Shown here piece after piece: positions 18,326-28,978 of a DNA stretch of 64,000 nucleotides. The stretch lies in assembly GCA_017592665.1 (NCBI GenBank), contig JAGFNW010000024.1, positions 1-64,000 of the forward strand. Direction: 5' to 3'. Both the position numbers and the translations under genes were made by a program. This stretch comes from Streptosporangiaceae bacterium NEAU-GS5 (GTDB lineage Bacteria > Actinomycetota > Actinomycetes > Streptosporangiales > Streptosporangiaceae). Numbering within the stretch: position 1 is the stretch's first letter; each line of letters starts with the position of its first letter. A model generated the notes under the pieces. That model had not been told where the DNA came from. It made no database searches and saw only the letters and a program-made list of their open reading frames with translations.

Positions 18326-18624
18326 GGGATGGGCCGGTGCACGGTGACGAGCTTGGTGCCGTCGGGGAACGTGGCCTCGACCTGGACGGCCTCCAGCATC
18401 TCCGGCACGCCTTCCATGACGTCGTCGCGGCCGAGCACCTGCCGCCCGGCGTCCATCAGATCGGCCACCGAGCGGCCGTCGCGGGCGCCCTCCATCAGGA
18501 AGGACGCGATGACCGCGGTCGCCTCGGGGTGGTTCAGCCGCAGGCCGCGACCCCTGCGGTCGCGGGCCAGGCCCGCCGCGACGTGGATGAGCAGGCGTTC
18601 CTGCTCGTGTGGGGTGAGCCGCAT
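18322..18624 (-). CDS. ureA: Urease subunit gamma UreA
   Basis: A 100-residue gamma subunit beginning [20 protein letters not shown], the standard family start; the in-frame extension to 18702 is rejected for that reason. Conserved [20 protein letters not shown] and [20 protein letters not shown] follow, and the end [11 protein letters not shown] matches. First gene of the urease operon, facing urtA. Confidence 0.97.
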   Translation of the reverse strand: MRLTPHEQERLLIHVAAGLARDRRGRGLRLNHPEATAVIASFLMEGARDGRSVADLMDAGRQVLGRDDVMEGVPEMLEAVQVEATFPDGTKLVTVHRPIP

Positions 18625-18836
18625 GGCCGGACCATAGGAACCCTTCGTTTCGGCCACGTTGCGCCGTGATATCGGCCGTGTTTCCTCTCGCTGGGGCCCC
18701 ACAAACCGGAGAGATTGTGCGGGTGCACATCAGGTAATGACCTGTTAACTTTCCGGAGTTTCGTGGGAAATGTCGTTCGCGCACCTTTGCGGCAGGCAGG
18801 TCGATGCGGGGCCGTATCGACGAGGAAGGAAAGTCT
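18625..18836. promoter_or_regulatory. Divergent ureA / urtA promoter region with small palindrome
   Basis: This 212-base gap must carry promoters for both the urease and urea-transport operons. It is AT-richer than its surroundings around 18720-18780. A perfect inverted repeat CAGGT-AATG-ACCTG lies at 18731-18744, followed by TTAACTTTCCGGAG. Nitrogen control by GlnR would be expected, but I could not align the usual GlnR half-site spacing. Confidence 0.5.
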
Positions 18837-20045
18837 GTGGGCAAATTCCTAGCGGCGATCGGGGTTCTGGTCCTGGCGTTGGCCGGTTGTGCCGGTCAAT
18901 CGTCGACGTCGTCCGGCGGTACGGCCTCCGGCGACACCATCAAGGTCGGCATTCTCCATTCATTGAGCGGCACGATGGCCATCAGCGAGGTCACCGTGAA
19001 GAACGCGGAACTGCTCGCCATCGAGGAGATCAACGCGGCCGGGGGCGTGCTCGGCAAGAAGATCCAGCCGATCGTCGAGGACGGCGCGTCCGACTGGCCC
19101 ACCTTCGCGGAGAAGGCCACCAAGCTGATCGCGCAGGACCACGTGGCCACCGTCTTCGGCGGCTGGACCTCGGCCTCGCGCAAGGCGATGCTGCCGGTGT
19201 TCGAGAAGCGCAAGGCGCTGCTGTGGTATCCGGTCCAATATGAGGGGCTGGAGAGCTCGCCGTACATCTTCTACACCGGGGCCACCACGAACCAGCAGAT
19301 CGTCCCGGGCCTCGACTATCTGAAGGAACAGGGTAAGAAGAAACTGTTCCTGGTCGGCAGCGACTACGTTTTCCCGCGCACCGCGAACAAAATCATCAAG
19401 GCGTACGCGGCGGCCAACGGCATGGAGATCCTGGGCGAGGAGTACACCCCGCTCGGGCACACCGAATACAGCACGCTGGTCAACAAAATCGTCGAGGCGA
19501 AGCCGGACGCGGTTTTCAACACGCTGAACGGCGACAGCAACGTCGCGTTCTTCAAGCAACTCAAGAGCACGGGCATCACGGCCGCGCAGATGCCGGTGAT
19601 GTCGGTCTCGGTGGCCGAGGAGGAGGTCACGGGCATCGGCGTGGACAACATCGCCGGCCAGCTGGTCGCGTGGAACTACTACCAGACCACTGAGACGCCC
19701 GAGAACCAGAAGTTCGTGGCCGCGTTCAAGGCCAAGTACGGCGCCGCCAAGGTCACCTCGGATCCGATGGAGGCCGGATACAACGCCGTCTACCTGTGGG
19801 CCGAGGCCGTGAAGAAGGCCGGCACCGCCGAGGTGGAGGCGGTCAAGAAGGCGGCCGGCGGCATCGCCCTGGCCCGTCCCGAGGGTCTGGTCACCATCGA
19901 CGGCGAGAACCAGCACATGTACAAGACCGCCAGGATCGGCGTCATTCAGCCGGACGGACAGATCAAGGAGGTCTGGAACTCCGGCAAGCCCATCAAGCCC
20001 GACCCCTACCTGAAGACCTACAGCTGGGCGGGCGGCCTGGTGTAG
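18837..20045 (+). CDS. urtA: Urea ABC transporter substrate-binding lipoprotein UrtA
   Basis: A 402-residue periplasmic-binding lipoprotein for urea. Start GTG 18837 with GAGGAAGGAAA upstream; the signal ends in the lipobox VLALAGC. UrtA signatures: [76 protein letters not shown] and [15 protein letters not shown]. Longer in-frame starts (18804) lack a signal peptide at the correct place. It heads urtABCDE, divergent from the urease operon. Confidence 0.97.
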   Translation: MGKFLAAIGVLVLALAGCAGQSSTSSGGTASGDTIKVGILHSLSGTMAISEVTVKNAELLAIEEINAAGGVLGKKIQPIVEDGASDWPTFAEKATKLIAQDHVATVFGGWTSASRKAMLPVFEKRKALLWYPVQYEGLESSPYIFYTGATTNQQIVPGLDYLKEQGKKKLFLVGSDYVFPRTANKIIKAYAAANGMEILGEEYTPLGHTEYSTLVNKIVEAKPDAVFNTLNGDSNVAFFKQLKSTGITAAQMPVMSVSVAEEEVTGIGVDNIAGQLVAWNYYQTTETPENQKFVAAFKAKYGAAKVTSDPMEAGYNAVYLWAEAVKKAGTAEVEAVKKAAGGIALARPEGLVTIDGENQHMYKTARIGVIQPDGQIKEVWNSGKPIKPDPYLKTYSWAGGLV

Positions 20046-20050
20046 CGGGC

Positions 20051-20111
20051 TTCGGCTCCGGGCTCCGCGTACATCCGCGGCAAGAACCTCGGCGGGAGTC
20101 CCGGAGCCGAA
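20051..20111 (+). promoter_or_regulatory. Stable stem-loop between urtA and urtB
   Basis: TTCGGCTCCGGG (20051-20062) pairs perfectly with CCCGGAGCCGAA (20100-20111); inside lies a second small stem CCGCG...CGCGG. Such structures after a binding-protein gene commonly limit read-through or protect the upstream message, giving excess UrtA over the membrane subunits. Confidence 0.75.
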
Positions 20112-20143
20112 TGCATGATCACGACGCGGCTGACCTGGGAAGC

Positions 20144-20204
20144 GGGAGAAAGTGCAAGATCACCGAAGCGGTGAGCAGGGGTTAGGGAGAACGTGCAAGA
20201 TCAC
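20144..20204 (+). repeat. Direct repeat in the urtA-urtB gap
   Basis: GGGAGAA-n-GTGCAAGATCAC occurs twice, 41 bases apart (second copy's GTGCAAGATCAC at 20193-20204), identical except for one base. The gap has no open frame. Role unknown. Confidence 0.6.
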
Positions 20205-20226
20205 GCGGGAGGGGGGTGGGTAGGGC

Positions 20227-21087
20227 GTGGAGGGGTTGGTCAACCAGTTGCCGATCGGGCTTTCGATCGGGGCGGTACTGCTGCTCATCGCGCTGGGGCT
20301 GACGTTCACCTTCGGGCAGATGGGCGTGATCAACATGGCGCACGGCGAGTTCATCATGGCCGGGGCGTACACGGCGTATCTGCTGCAAGATCAGCCGGGC
20401 GGGTTCCTCGGGTCGCTGGTCGTGGCGTTCGTGGTGGCCGGGCTCATGGGGCTGATCCTCGAACGGCTGGCGATCAGGCACTTCTACGGGCGGCCGCTGG
20501 ACACGCTGCTGCTCACCTGGGGCGTCAGCCTGGTGCTGCAACAGGCCGCGCGTGACCTGTTCGGGGCGCCCAATGTTCAGGTCGCCTCGCCGTCGTGGCT
20601 GCGCGGCAGCCTCGGCATCCTGCCGTACAACCGGTTGTTCATCATGGCGCTCGCGGCGCTCAGCGTGGTCGCCATCTGGCTCTACCTGAACCGCGGCGCG
20701 CAGGGCCGGCGCATGCGGGCCGTCATGCAGAATCGGCAGCTGGCCGCGGTGATGGGGATCAACACGGGCCGGGTCGACCAGCGGACGTTCTTCATCGGAT
20801 CGGGCCTGGCCGGGATCGCCGGCGTGGCGCTCACCCTGATCGGGCCGGTCGGTCCCACGCTCGGCACCTACTACATCGTCGACGCGTTCCTGGTCGTCGT
20901 CGCGGGCGGGCTCGGGCAGCTGCGCGGGGCCGTGCTGGCGGCCGTCGCGCTCGGGCTGCTCAACTCCTACGCCGAATTCTGGACCAACGCGAGCCTCGCC
21001 AAGGTCATCGTGTTCGCCGCGATCATCGGATTCCTGCAGTATCGGCCGCAGGGGCTGTTCGTGCTGCGATCCAGGGCGCTCACATGA
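20227..21087 (+). CDS. urtB: Urea ABC transporter permease UrtB
   Basis: A 286-residue LivH-type permease with about eight transmembrane helices. The UrtB/LivH hallmark TFTFGQMGVINMAHGEFIMA is present near residue 30, and the EAA-like cytoplasmic loop (MRAVMQNRQLAAVMGINTGR) near 160. GTG start at 20227 after a G-rich ribosome site. The stop overlaps the urtC ATG (ATGA). Confidence 0.95.
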   Translation: MEGLVNQLPIGLSIGAVLLLIALGLTFTFGQMGVINMAHGEFIMAGAYTAYLLQDQPGGFLGSLVVAFVVAGLMGLILERLAIRHFYGRPLDTLLLTWGVSLVLQQAARDLFGAPNVQVASPSWLRGSLGILPYNRLFIMALAALSVVAIWLYLNRGAQGRRMRAVMQNRQLAAVMGINTGRVDQRTFFIGSGLAGIAGVALTLIGPVGPTLGTYYIVDAFLVVVAGGLGQLRGAVLAAVALGLLNSYAEFWTNASLAKVIVFAAIIGFLQYRPQGLFVLRSRALT

Positions 21088-22109
21088 GGGGCGCTCTCGC
21101 CGGTCGGGCGATCTTCGTCGGCGTGGCGGTGCTGGCGCTCGTGGTCATGCCGCTGCTGCTGGAGCCGTTCCGGCTGGGGCTGCTGGCCAAATACCTCTGC
21201 TACGCGATCGTCGCGCTCGGCATCGGCCTCGCCTGGGGTCAGGGCGGCATGCTCACCCTCGGTCAGGGCGTCTTCTTCGGGCTGGGCGGCTACGCCATGG
21301 GCATGTATCTGAAGCTCAACGATGCCGGGGGCGACCTGCCCGACTTCATGGTGTGGTCGGGAGTCGACCGGCTGCCCGCCCTGTGGGAGCCGTTCAGGAA
21401 TCCAATCTTCGCGATCGCGGCCGTCCTGGTCGTGCCCGCGGCCGTGGCCGTCGCACTCGGGATCCTCGTGTTCAGGCAGCGGGTCCGCGGCGCCTACTTC
21501 GCGATCCTCACCCAGGCCCTGGCCGCCGCCATGGTCATCCTGCTGGTCGGGCAGCAGGGCCTGACCGGCGGCACGAACGGGCTTACCAACTTCTTCGACT
21601 TCTTCGGCCACGACGTGGCCGCCGAGGAGACCCAGCGCGGGCTCTACATCGTGGTCGCCGTCGTGCTCGGCGTGCTCTACCTCGCCGCGTGGCAGCTGGT
21701 GCGGTCCCGGTTCGGCCGGCTGCTGCTGGCCGTACGGGACGGCGAGGACCGGGTGCGTTTCCTCGGCTACAACCCGGCCACGGTCAAGACCATCACCTTC
21801 GCGATCTCGGCGGCCATGGCCGGGATCGCGGGCGCGCTGTTCGTGCCCGTCGTCGGGATCATCTCGCCCGCCCTGCTCGGTGTCGTGCCGTCCCTCGAAC
21901 TGGTCGTCGCGGTCGCGGTCGGCGGCCGGTACACGCTGGCGGGCGCGGTGCTCGGCGCCGTCGTCATGGGGTACGCGAAGACCTACTTCAGTGAGGAGCT
22001 ACCGGCGGCCTGGCTCTACCTACAGGGCGCCCTGTTCATCCTCGTCATCTCCCTCGCTCCGAAGGGGATCGTGGGCCTGTTGCGGAGGCGGGGCCATGAG
22101 TTTGCTTGA
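21084..22109 (+). CDS. urtC: Urea ABC transporter permease UrtC
   Basis: A 341-residue LivM-type permease. Family features: YAIVALGIGLAWGQGGMLTL, QGVFFGLGGYAMGMYLKLND, AYFAILTQALAAAMVILLVG, and the coupling loop AVRDGEDRVRFLGYNPATVK. Start ATG 21084, four-base overlap with urtB; it ends 14 bases inside urtD. Confidence 0.95.
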   Translation: MRGALAGRAIFVGVAVLALVVMPLLLEPFRLGLLAKYLCYAIVALGIGLAWGQGGMLTLGQGVFFGLGGYAMGMYLKLNDAGGDLPDFMVWSGVDRLPALWEPFRNPIFAIAAVLVVPAAVAVALGILVFRQRVRGAYFAILTQALAAAMVILLVGQQGLTGGTNGLTNFFDFFGHDVAAEETQRGLYIVVAVVLGVLYLAAWQLVRSRFGRLLLAVRDGEDRVRFLGYNPATVKTITFAISAAMAGIAGALFVPVVGIISPALLGVVPSLELVVAVAVGGRYTLAGAVLGAVVMGYAKTYFSEELPAAWLYLQGALFILVISLAPKGIVGLLRRRGHEFA

Positions 22110-22854
22110 GATCAGGAACCTGTCGGTGGTGTTCGACGGGTTCCGCGCCATAAACGGGATCGACCTGACCGTCGAACAGGGCGAGCTGCGCTTCCTGATC
22201 GGCCCGAACGGCGCCGGGAAGACCACGCTGATCGACGTCGTCACCGGGCTCACCAAACCGGCGTCAGGGACCGTGGTCTTCGACGGGCGGCCGCTGGCCG
22301 GGCTGCGCGAGCACGAGATCGTCCGGCTGGGCGTCAGCCGTACCTTCCAGACCTCGGTCGTCTTCGAGAAGTTGACGGTGCTGGAGAATCTCGACCTGGC
22401 CGCCTCGTTCCGGCGCCCTCTCTGGTCGTTCGCACGTAGGAGAAAGGGCACGTCGGAAATGGTGCGCAAGGCCCTTGCCACCACAGGGCTCGAGGAACTG
22501 GCGGAACGCGAGGCCGGGGTGCTGTCGCACGGTCAGCGGCAGTGGCTGGAGATCGGCATGCTGATCGCCCAGGAGCCCCGGCTCCTGCTGCTGGACGAGC
22601 CGGTGGCCGGAATGTCGCGCGACGAGCGCGCCCGGACCGGCGAGCTGCTGACCACGATCGCCGAGGATCACACGGTGATCGTGGTGGAGCACGACATGGA
22701 GTTCCTGCGCCGGTATGCCTCCCAGGTCACTGTGCTGCACGAGGGCGCCGTCCTGATCGAGGGCTCGGTCGACGAGGTCGGCGCCGACCCGCGGGTGCAG
22801 GAGGTCTACCTGGGAAGATCGCGTGAGGAGGCGGCTCGCGATGCTGTCGGTTGA
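22096..22854 (+). CDS. urtD: Urea ABC transporter ATPase UrtD
   Basis: A 252-residue LivG-type ATPase. Walker A IGPNGAGKTTLIDVVTG, signature region VLSHGQRQWLEIGMLIAQEP (SHGQ rather than SGGQ, typical of UrtD), Walker B LLLLDEPVAGMS and the switch histidine in IVVEHDMEFLRRYA. ATG 22096 overlaps the urtC end. Confidence 0.95.
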   Translation: MSLLEIRNLSVVFDGFRAINGIDLTVEQGELRFLIGPNGAGKTTLIDVVTGLTKPASGTVVFDGRPLAGLREHEIVRLGVSRTFQTSVVFEKLTVLENLDLAASFRRPLWSFARRRKGTSEMVRKALATTGLEELAEREAGVLSHGQRQWLEIGMLIAQEPRLLLLDEPVAGMSRDERARTGELLTTIAEDHTVIVVEHDMEFLRRYASQVTVLHEGAVLIEGSVDEVGADPRVQEVYLGRSREEAARDAVG

Positions 22855-23530
22855 CGGGCTGGAGGCCGGATACGGCCGGGCGCGGGTGCTCTTCGGCGTC
22901 GCCCTGGAGGTCGAGCCGGGCCAATTGGTCTGCGTCATGGGCCGGAACGGCGTGGGCAAGACGACCCTGCTCAACACGATCATGGGTGTGCTGCCCGCCA
23001 CGGCCGGCAGCGTGACCTTCGAGGGCAGGGACGTGACCCGTCTCGCGCCCCACGAGCGGGTCCGGCTCGGCATGGGCTACGTGCCGCAGGGCCACGAGAC
23101 CTTCCCCCAGCTCACCGTCCTCGACAATCTGCTGGTCACCTTGGAGGCCGCAGGCCGCCCGAGGAAGGCCATGGATGCGGCCCTGGAGGTGTTTCCACGG
23201 CTCGAGCCCCTGCTCAGACGCCGGGCGGGCTTCCTGTCCGGCGGCCAGCAGCAACAGCTGGCGATCGCCAGAGCCCTGGTCACCCGTCCGAAGCTGTTGA
23301 TCCTCGACGAGCCCACCGAGGGCATCCAGCCGTCGATCATCCTGGAGATCGAAGCGGCCATCGAGCATCTGCACGCGGACGGGCTGGCGGTCCTGCTGGT
23401 CGAGCAATACCTGGATCTGGCGCTGAGGCTGGCCGACCGCTTCGTGATCCTCGACGCGGGCCAGGTCGTTCATGCCGGCGGCCCCGAAGACCTGCGGGCC
23501 GAGAAGGTCCAGCGCCTGCTCGCCGTCTGA
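22841..23530 (+). CDS. urtE: Urea ABC transporter ATPase UrtE
   Basis: A 229-residue LivF-type ATPase and last gene of the operon. Walker A MGRNGVGKTTLLNTIMG, GMGYVPQGHETFPQLTV (the urea-type replacement of the LivF PEGR segment), signature LSGGQQQQLAIARAL, Walker B LLILDEPTEGIQPSII, LLVEQYLDLAL. ATG 22841 overlaps urtD by 14 bases. The convergent LLM gene ends five bases downstream. Confidence 0.95.
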   Translation: MLSVDGLEAGYGRARVLFGVALEVEPGQLVCVMGRNGVGKTTLLNTIMGVLPATAGSVTFEGRDVTRLAPHERVRLGMGYVPQGHETFPQLTVLDNLLVTLEAAGRPRKAMDAALEVFPRLEPLLRRRAGFLSGGQQQQLAIARALVTRPKLLILDEPTEGIQPSIILEIEAAIEHLHADGLAVLLVEQYLDLALRLADRFVILDAGQVVHAGGPEDLRAEKVQRLLAV

Positions 23531-23534
23531 GACC

Positions 23535-24491
23535 TCAGACCGGCGCGGCGAGCCGGGTGAGGGTGCGTTCGCCGAGCGGGTCGTCGTCGACGCTGGCGGG
23601 AACGAGCGCCACCTCGTCGGCTCCCGCGTCGGCGTAGGCCGCAAGCCCGGCGCGTACGGTCTCCAGATCGCCGGCGAGGGCCACGGTCCGTACGAGTTCG
23701 AAGGGAACGGCGGCCAGCAGGTCGCGCGGATGGGGCCGCGTGCGGGCGAAGGCCACGACGTCGGCGAACCCGGCTTCGGCGAACATCTCGCCGTAGCCGG
23801 GCGCGGCAAGATACGCCACGACGGCGCGGCGGATCTGCTCGAGAGCGGCGTCCGACGGATCGACGGCCGCGGCCACCCACACGGCCACCCTCGGGGCCGG
23901 GCGCCCGGCCGCGTTCAGCCTTTCGACCAGGCCGGCCACCGACGCGGGGGTCACGAGATTGAGCACCATCCGGTCGGCCGTCTCGGCCGCGACCCGGACG
24001 GCCGACGGGCCGAAGGCCGCCACGGTCAGCTCGGACTTGGGCGCGGCCAGCCGGAGCCGGTAGCCGCCCACCTGGAGGCTCTCACCGGCGAACTCCGGCC
24101 GCTCCCCGTCGAGCAGGGCGCGGAGCACGGTGGCCGTCTCGCGCAGCCGGGTCACCGAACGGGCCCGGTCGCGGCCGTGCCACTCGCTCACCACGACCGG
24201 GCTGGACGTGCCGATCGCCACGTCCACACGCCGCCCGGTCAGGGCGGCCACGGACGCGGCGCCCCTGGCGATCGTCATCGGATCGCGCACGGCCACGGCA
24301 AGCGGCCCCACGGTCAGCGGGATCCGCTCGGTCCGCAGGCCGATCGCGGTCGCCAGGGCGAACGCGTCGTAGGTGGCCATCTCGCCCACCCAGAGGCCGC
24401 GGTAGCCGAGCCGGTCGGCCAGGGCCGCCGTGCCCAGCGCCTCGCCGGGCGGCCGGTCCTGCCAGAACCCGGGGGACACCGAAAGGATCAC
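23535..24491 (-). CDS. LLM-class (F420-dependent) oxidoreductase
   Basis: A 318-residue luciferase-like TIM-barrel enzyme. Typical pieces are LADRLGYRGLWVGEMATYDA, AVRDPMTIARGAASVAALTG (AxxxAxxxxLSGGR-like helix) and LAAPKSELTVAAFGPSAVRV. The C-terminal part has ADAGADEVALVPASVDDDP, usual for actinobacterial F420 members. Substrate unknown. GTG start 24491. It is ten bases after the GNAT gene on the same strand and could be co-transcribed. Confidence 0.85.
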   Translation of the reverse strand: MILSVSPGFWQDRPPGEALGTAALADRLGYRGLWVGEMATYDAFALATAIGLRTERIPLTVGPLAVAVRDPMTIARGAASVAALTGRRVDVAIGTSSPVVVSEWHGRDRARSVTRLRETATVLRALLDGERPEFAGESLQVGGYRLRLAAPKSELTVAAFGPSAVRVAAETADRMVLNLVTPASVAGLVERLNAAGRPAPRVAVWVAAAVDPSDAALEQIRRAVVAYLAAPGYGEMFAEAGFADVVAFARTRPHPRDLLAAVPFELVRTVALAGDLETVRAGLAAYADAGADEVALVPASVDDDPLGERTLTRLAAPV

Positions 24492-24501
24492 GCTTTGGAC
24501 C

Positions 24502-25482
24502 CTAAACGGGCAGCTGCCACTCGTACCACAGGTCGAGCAGGCGGTAGCCCATGGCCTCGTTGATCCCCACCATGTGCGAATTGGACGCGGCGTTCCAGGT
24601 GACGATCCGCTCGACGGACGGCTCGCACGCGTGGAACCACGCGAGGTTGGCCAGCTTCAGCACGGTGCCCAGCCGATGCCCGCGATGGCCGCCGACCACG
24701 GCCGTGTCGGCCTGCCAGGCCCACCCGTCGCCCGCGCCCGGGTCCATGAGCAGCCGCGTGAATCCGGCCGGCTCACCGGTCTCGCCGTGCCGGGCGATCA
24801 TCGTATAAGTCCGCAGCCCGGCGCCCTTGTTGATCTCCTCGTGCCGCCGCCAGCGCGCCACGTCCCACACCTCGTCCTCGATGTCGAGGTCGTCGAAGGG
24901 CGCCTCGTTCATGGTCGTCATCAGCACGACCATGTCGTCGAGGCGATCCTTGGGAGCGGGCCCGACCCAGCGCTCGGTCACGTACGCCGTGGCGTGCCGG
25001 GCGGCCTCGGCCCGGCCGAGCTCGAGCGCGTGCCAGTCGACCGCGCCGACGTCGAGCACGCGCCGGGCCGAGGTGATGCCCAGCTCGAAACCGCGGGCCT
25101 TGGCGAAGGCCTCGCCTTCGGCCCCGTCGCTCTCGCCGATCAGCAGTCGGCGGCCCTCGGCGCGGGCACGCTCGATGGCGCGCTGGAGCAGCGCGTCGCC
25201 TATCCCGCGCCGCCGGTGCGGCGGCGCGACCGCGAGCACGCGCAGCATGGCCGCATGCGTGTTGTCGTAGTCCGGGAACTCCAGCACCAGGCCGCCGGCG
25301 ACCTCGCCATCCTCGATGGCGAGATAGGACTCGGCCCGGTCGCCGGACCAGCTGTAGCGGATGAACGAGGTGAAGTGGCGCAGCGTCATGCGCGGGCCGG
25401 CCTCGTCGATCAGCCTGTGGATCTCGTGGAACGCGGCCACACGGCCGTCATCGGCGTCGAAGTCGACCTGTTCGAGCTGCAT
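24502..25482 (-). CDS. Tandem-domain GNAT N-acetyltransferase
   Basis: A 326-residue protein with two GNAT folds. The first has the acetyl-CoA loop VLAVAPPHRRRGIGDALLQRA (RRRGIG) near residue 95; the second has DTAVVGGHRGHRLGTVLKLA near 265, followed by NAASNSHMVGINEAMGYRL. Two-domain enzymes of this type resemble mycothiol synthase-like and Eis-like acetyltransferases, but the substrate cannot be assigned. ATG 25482 (MQLEQVDFDADDGR) is chosen; a GTG at 25500 is also in frame. Confidence 0.88.
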   Translation of the reverse strand: MQLEQVDFDADDGRVAAFHEIHRLIDEAGPRMTLRHFTSFIRYSWSGDRAESYLAIEDGEVAGGLVLEFPDYDNTHAAMLRVLAVAPPHRRRGIGDALLQRAIERARAEGRRLLIGESDGAEGEAFAKARGFELGITSARRVLDVGAVDWHALELGRAEAARHATAYVTERWVGPAPKDRLDDMVVLMTTMNEAPFDDLDIEDEVWDVARWRRHEEINKGAGLRTYTMIARHGETGEPAGFTRLLMDPGAGDGWAWQADTAVVGGHRGHRLGTVLKLANLAWFHACEPSVERIVTWNAASNSHMVGINEAMGYRLLDLWYEWQLPV

Positions 25483-25544
25483 CCACCAAGCCAACCCCAC
25501 CGATGCCGGTCTCCGCGAACGATTTTCGGGCGGCCGGAGCGGGC

Positions 25545-25790
25545 CTACTGCTGGTAGCCCTCCACCTCTCCGACCGGCCGGACGTTGGCGCCGTCAGGAT
25601 TGTCACCGACGGCGCGTCGGGCCCGTCGCTGGCGGAGAAGGTCCCAGCACTGGTCGAGCGACTCCTCCAGGGTCTTGATCCGCGCATGCTCGTCGGCCGA
25701 GGTCACCTCGCCGGCCGACAGCCGGGCGCGGAGCTGGTGTTCCTCGTCGATGAGCGCGTTGATCCTGCTGAGGATCTCTGTGTCCTGCAT
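25545..25790 (-). CDS. DUF2630 family small protein
   Basis: An 81-residue charged helical protein (MQDTEILSRINALIDEEHQL ... LEESLDQCWDLLRQRRARRA) of the DUF2630 family found in actinobacteria; function unknown. The ATG 25790 lies seven bases after TAGAGT (minus strand, 25803-25798), so the transcript is probably leaderless. The longer upstream frame overlaps the leuA leader and is rejected. Confidence 0.88.
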   Translation of the reverse strand: MQDTEILSRINALIDEEHQLRARLSAGEVTSADEHARIKTLEESLDQCWDLLRQRRARRAVGDNPDGANVRPVGEVEGYQQ

Positions 25791-25797
25791 GGGGATC

Positions 25798-25816
25798 ACT
25801 CTACTTCTGATACTCT
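25798..25816. promoter_or_regulatory. Back-to-back -10 boxes for DUF2630 (minus) and the leuA leader (plus)
   Basis: TAGAGT on the minus strand (25803-25798) and TACTCT on the plus strand (25811-25816) lie seven bases from the ATG codons at 25790 and 25824. Both transcripts would begin at or beside their first codon. -35 boxes are not obvious. Confidence 0.45.
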
Positions 25817-25823
25817 GCTTGAC

Positions 25824-28389
<2,566 letters not shown>

Positions 28390-28395
28390 ACCCGC

Positions 28396-28434
28396 ACGAT
28401 ATCAGAGCGCCCGACCGATACCAGAGCGCTGAAC
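28396..28434. promoter_or_regulatory. tetR promoter with two direct repeats
   Basis: CGATA-n-CAGAGCGC occurs at 28397-28410 and 28417-28430, 20 bases apart, on either side of the probable tetR -35/-10. Each carries the AGAGC half-site also found in the palindromes at 28442 and 28475. Confidence 0.5.
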
Positions 28435-28441
28435 AAAAGAG

Positions 28442-28454
28442 AGAGCACCGCTCT
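28442..28454. promoter_or_regulatory. TetR operator 1 (AGAGC-ACC-GCTCT)
   Basis: Perfect five-base arms around three bases. It ends on the first base of the -35 TTGACA (28454-28459) of the SRPBCC operon. Confidence 0.7.
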
Positions 28455-28482
28455 TGACATCAGTGCTCCAAACCGAGAGCAT
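28454..28482 (+). promoter_or_regulatory. Promoter of the SRPBCC-DUF2568-epimerase operon
   Basis: Consensus -35 TTGACA (28454-28459), 17 bases, then GAGCAT (28477-28482) as a weak -10, seven bases before the ATG at 28490. No Shine-Dalgarno exists, so the message is probably leaderless. Confidence 0.6.
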
Positions 28483-28489
28483 TGCTCTC
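28475..28489. promoter_or_regulatory. TetR operator 2 (GAGAGC-ATT-GCTCTC)
   Basis: Perfect six-base arms around three bases, covering the -10 and ending at the base before the ATG. It matches operator 1, with centres 34 bases (about three helical turns) apart. Confidence 0.75.
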
Positions 28490-28978
28490 ATGAACAAGAT
28501 GTTCTACCGAGGCCCCTCCCTCCTGGCCCTCCACGCGGACTACGCGACGCGGAGCCGGATCGACGAGGCGTCCCCCGTGACCTCCTCATCGACCGTCATC
28601 GTCGAGGCTCCCGCGAGCCGCGTGTGGGCCGTCATCGCCGACCCGCGCGGCTGGGCGCGCTGGGCCCCCGGTCACGAGATCCTGGAGCTCGGCGAGGTCG
28701 AGCCGGGCGCACCGTTCACCTGGCGGCTGGGCCGCACGAAGATCCGCTCCACCTTCGCGGTCGTCGCCCCCGAGCGCGAGCTGACCTGGACCGGCGTGGT
28801 CTTCGGTTACCGGGCCGTCGACCAGCACCTGCTGGAGCCGCTCGCGGACGGCCGCACCAAGGTCACCATCCGCGAGTCGCTGTCCGGCCCCTTCGCCTCG
28901 GTCCTCTACGGCCCGGCCAAGCTCCGCGCCGGCCACGACGCCTACCTCGCCGCGCTGAAGGCCGAGGTGGCGCGATGA
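28490..28978 (+). CDS. SRPBCC family protein (START-like)
   Basis: A 162-residue protein. The first 40 residues are poorly conserved; from about residue 33 it reads SSTVIVEAPASRVWAVIADPRG, then WARWAPGHEILELGEVEPG and TKVTIRESLSG, the polyketide-cyclase/SRPBCC fold with a hydrophobic cavity. Ligand unknown. The chosen ATG 28490 (MNKMFYRG) lies directly behind operator 2; earlier codons run through the -35. Four-base overlap with the next gene. Confidence 0.85.
   Translation: MNKMFYRGPSLLALHADYATRSRIDEASPVTSSSTVIVEAPASRVWAVIADPRGWARWAPGHEILELGEVEPGAPFTWRLGRTKIRSTFAVVAPERELTWTGVVFGYRAVDQHLLEPLADGRTKVTIRESLSGPFASVLYGPAKLRAGHDAYLAALKAEVAR

Noticed and set aside
18720-18780. GlnR boxes between ureA and urtA
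   Set aside because: GTTAAC and GAAAC-like pieces exist on the minus strand, but the spacing does not match the usual GTnAC-n6-GAAAC arrangement.
21880-22095. Long N-terminal extension of UrtD
   Set aside because: It overlaps urtC fully; the ATG at 22096 gives the normal UrtD start.
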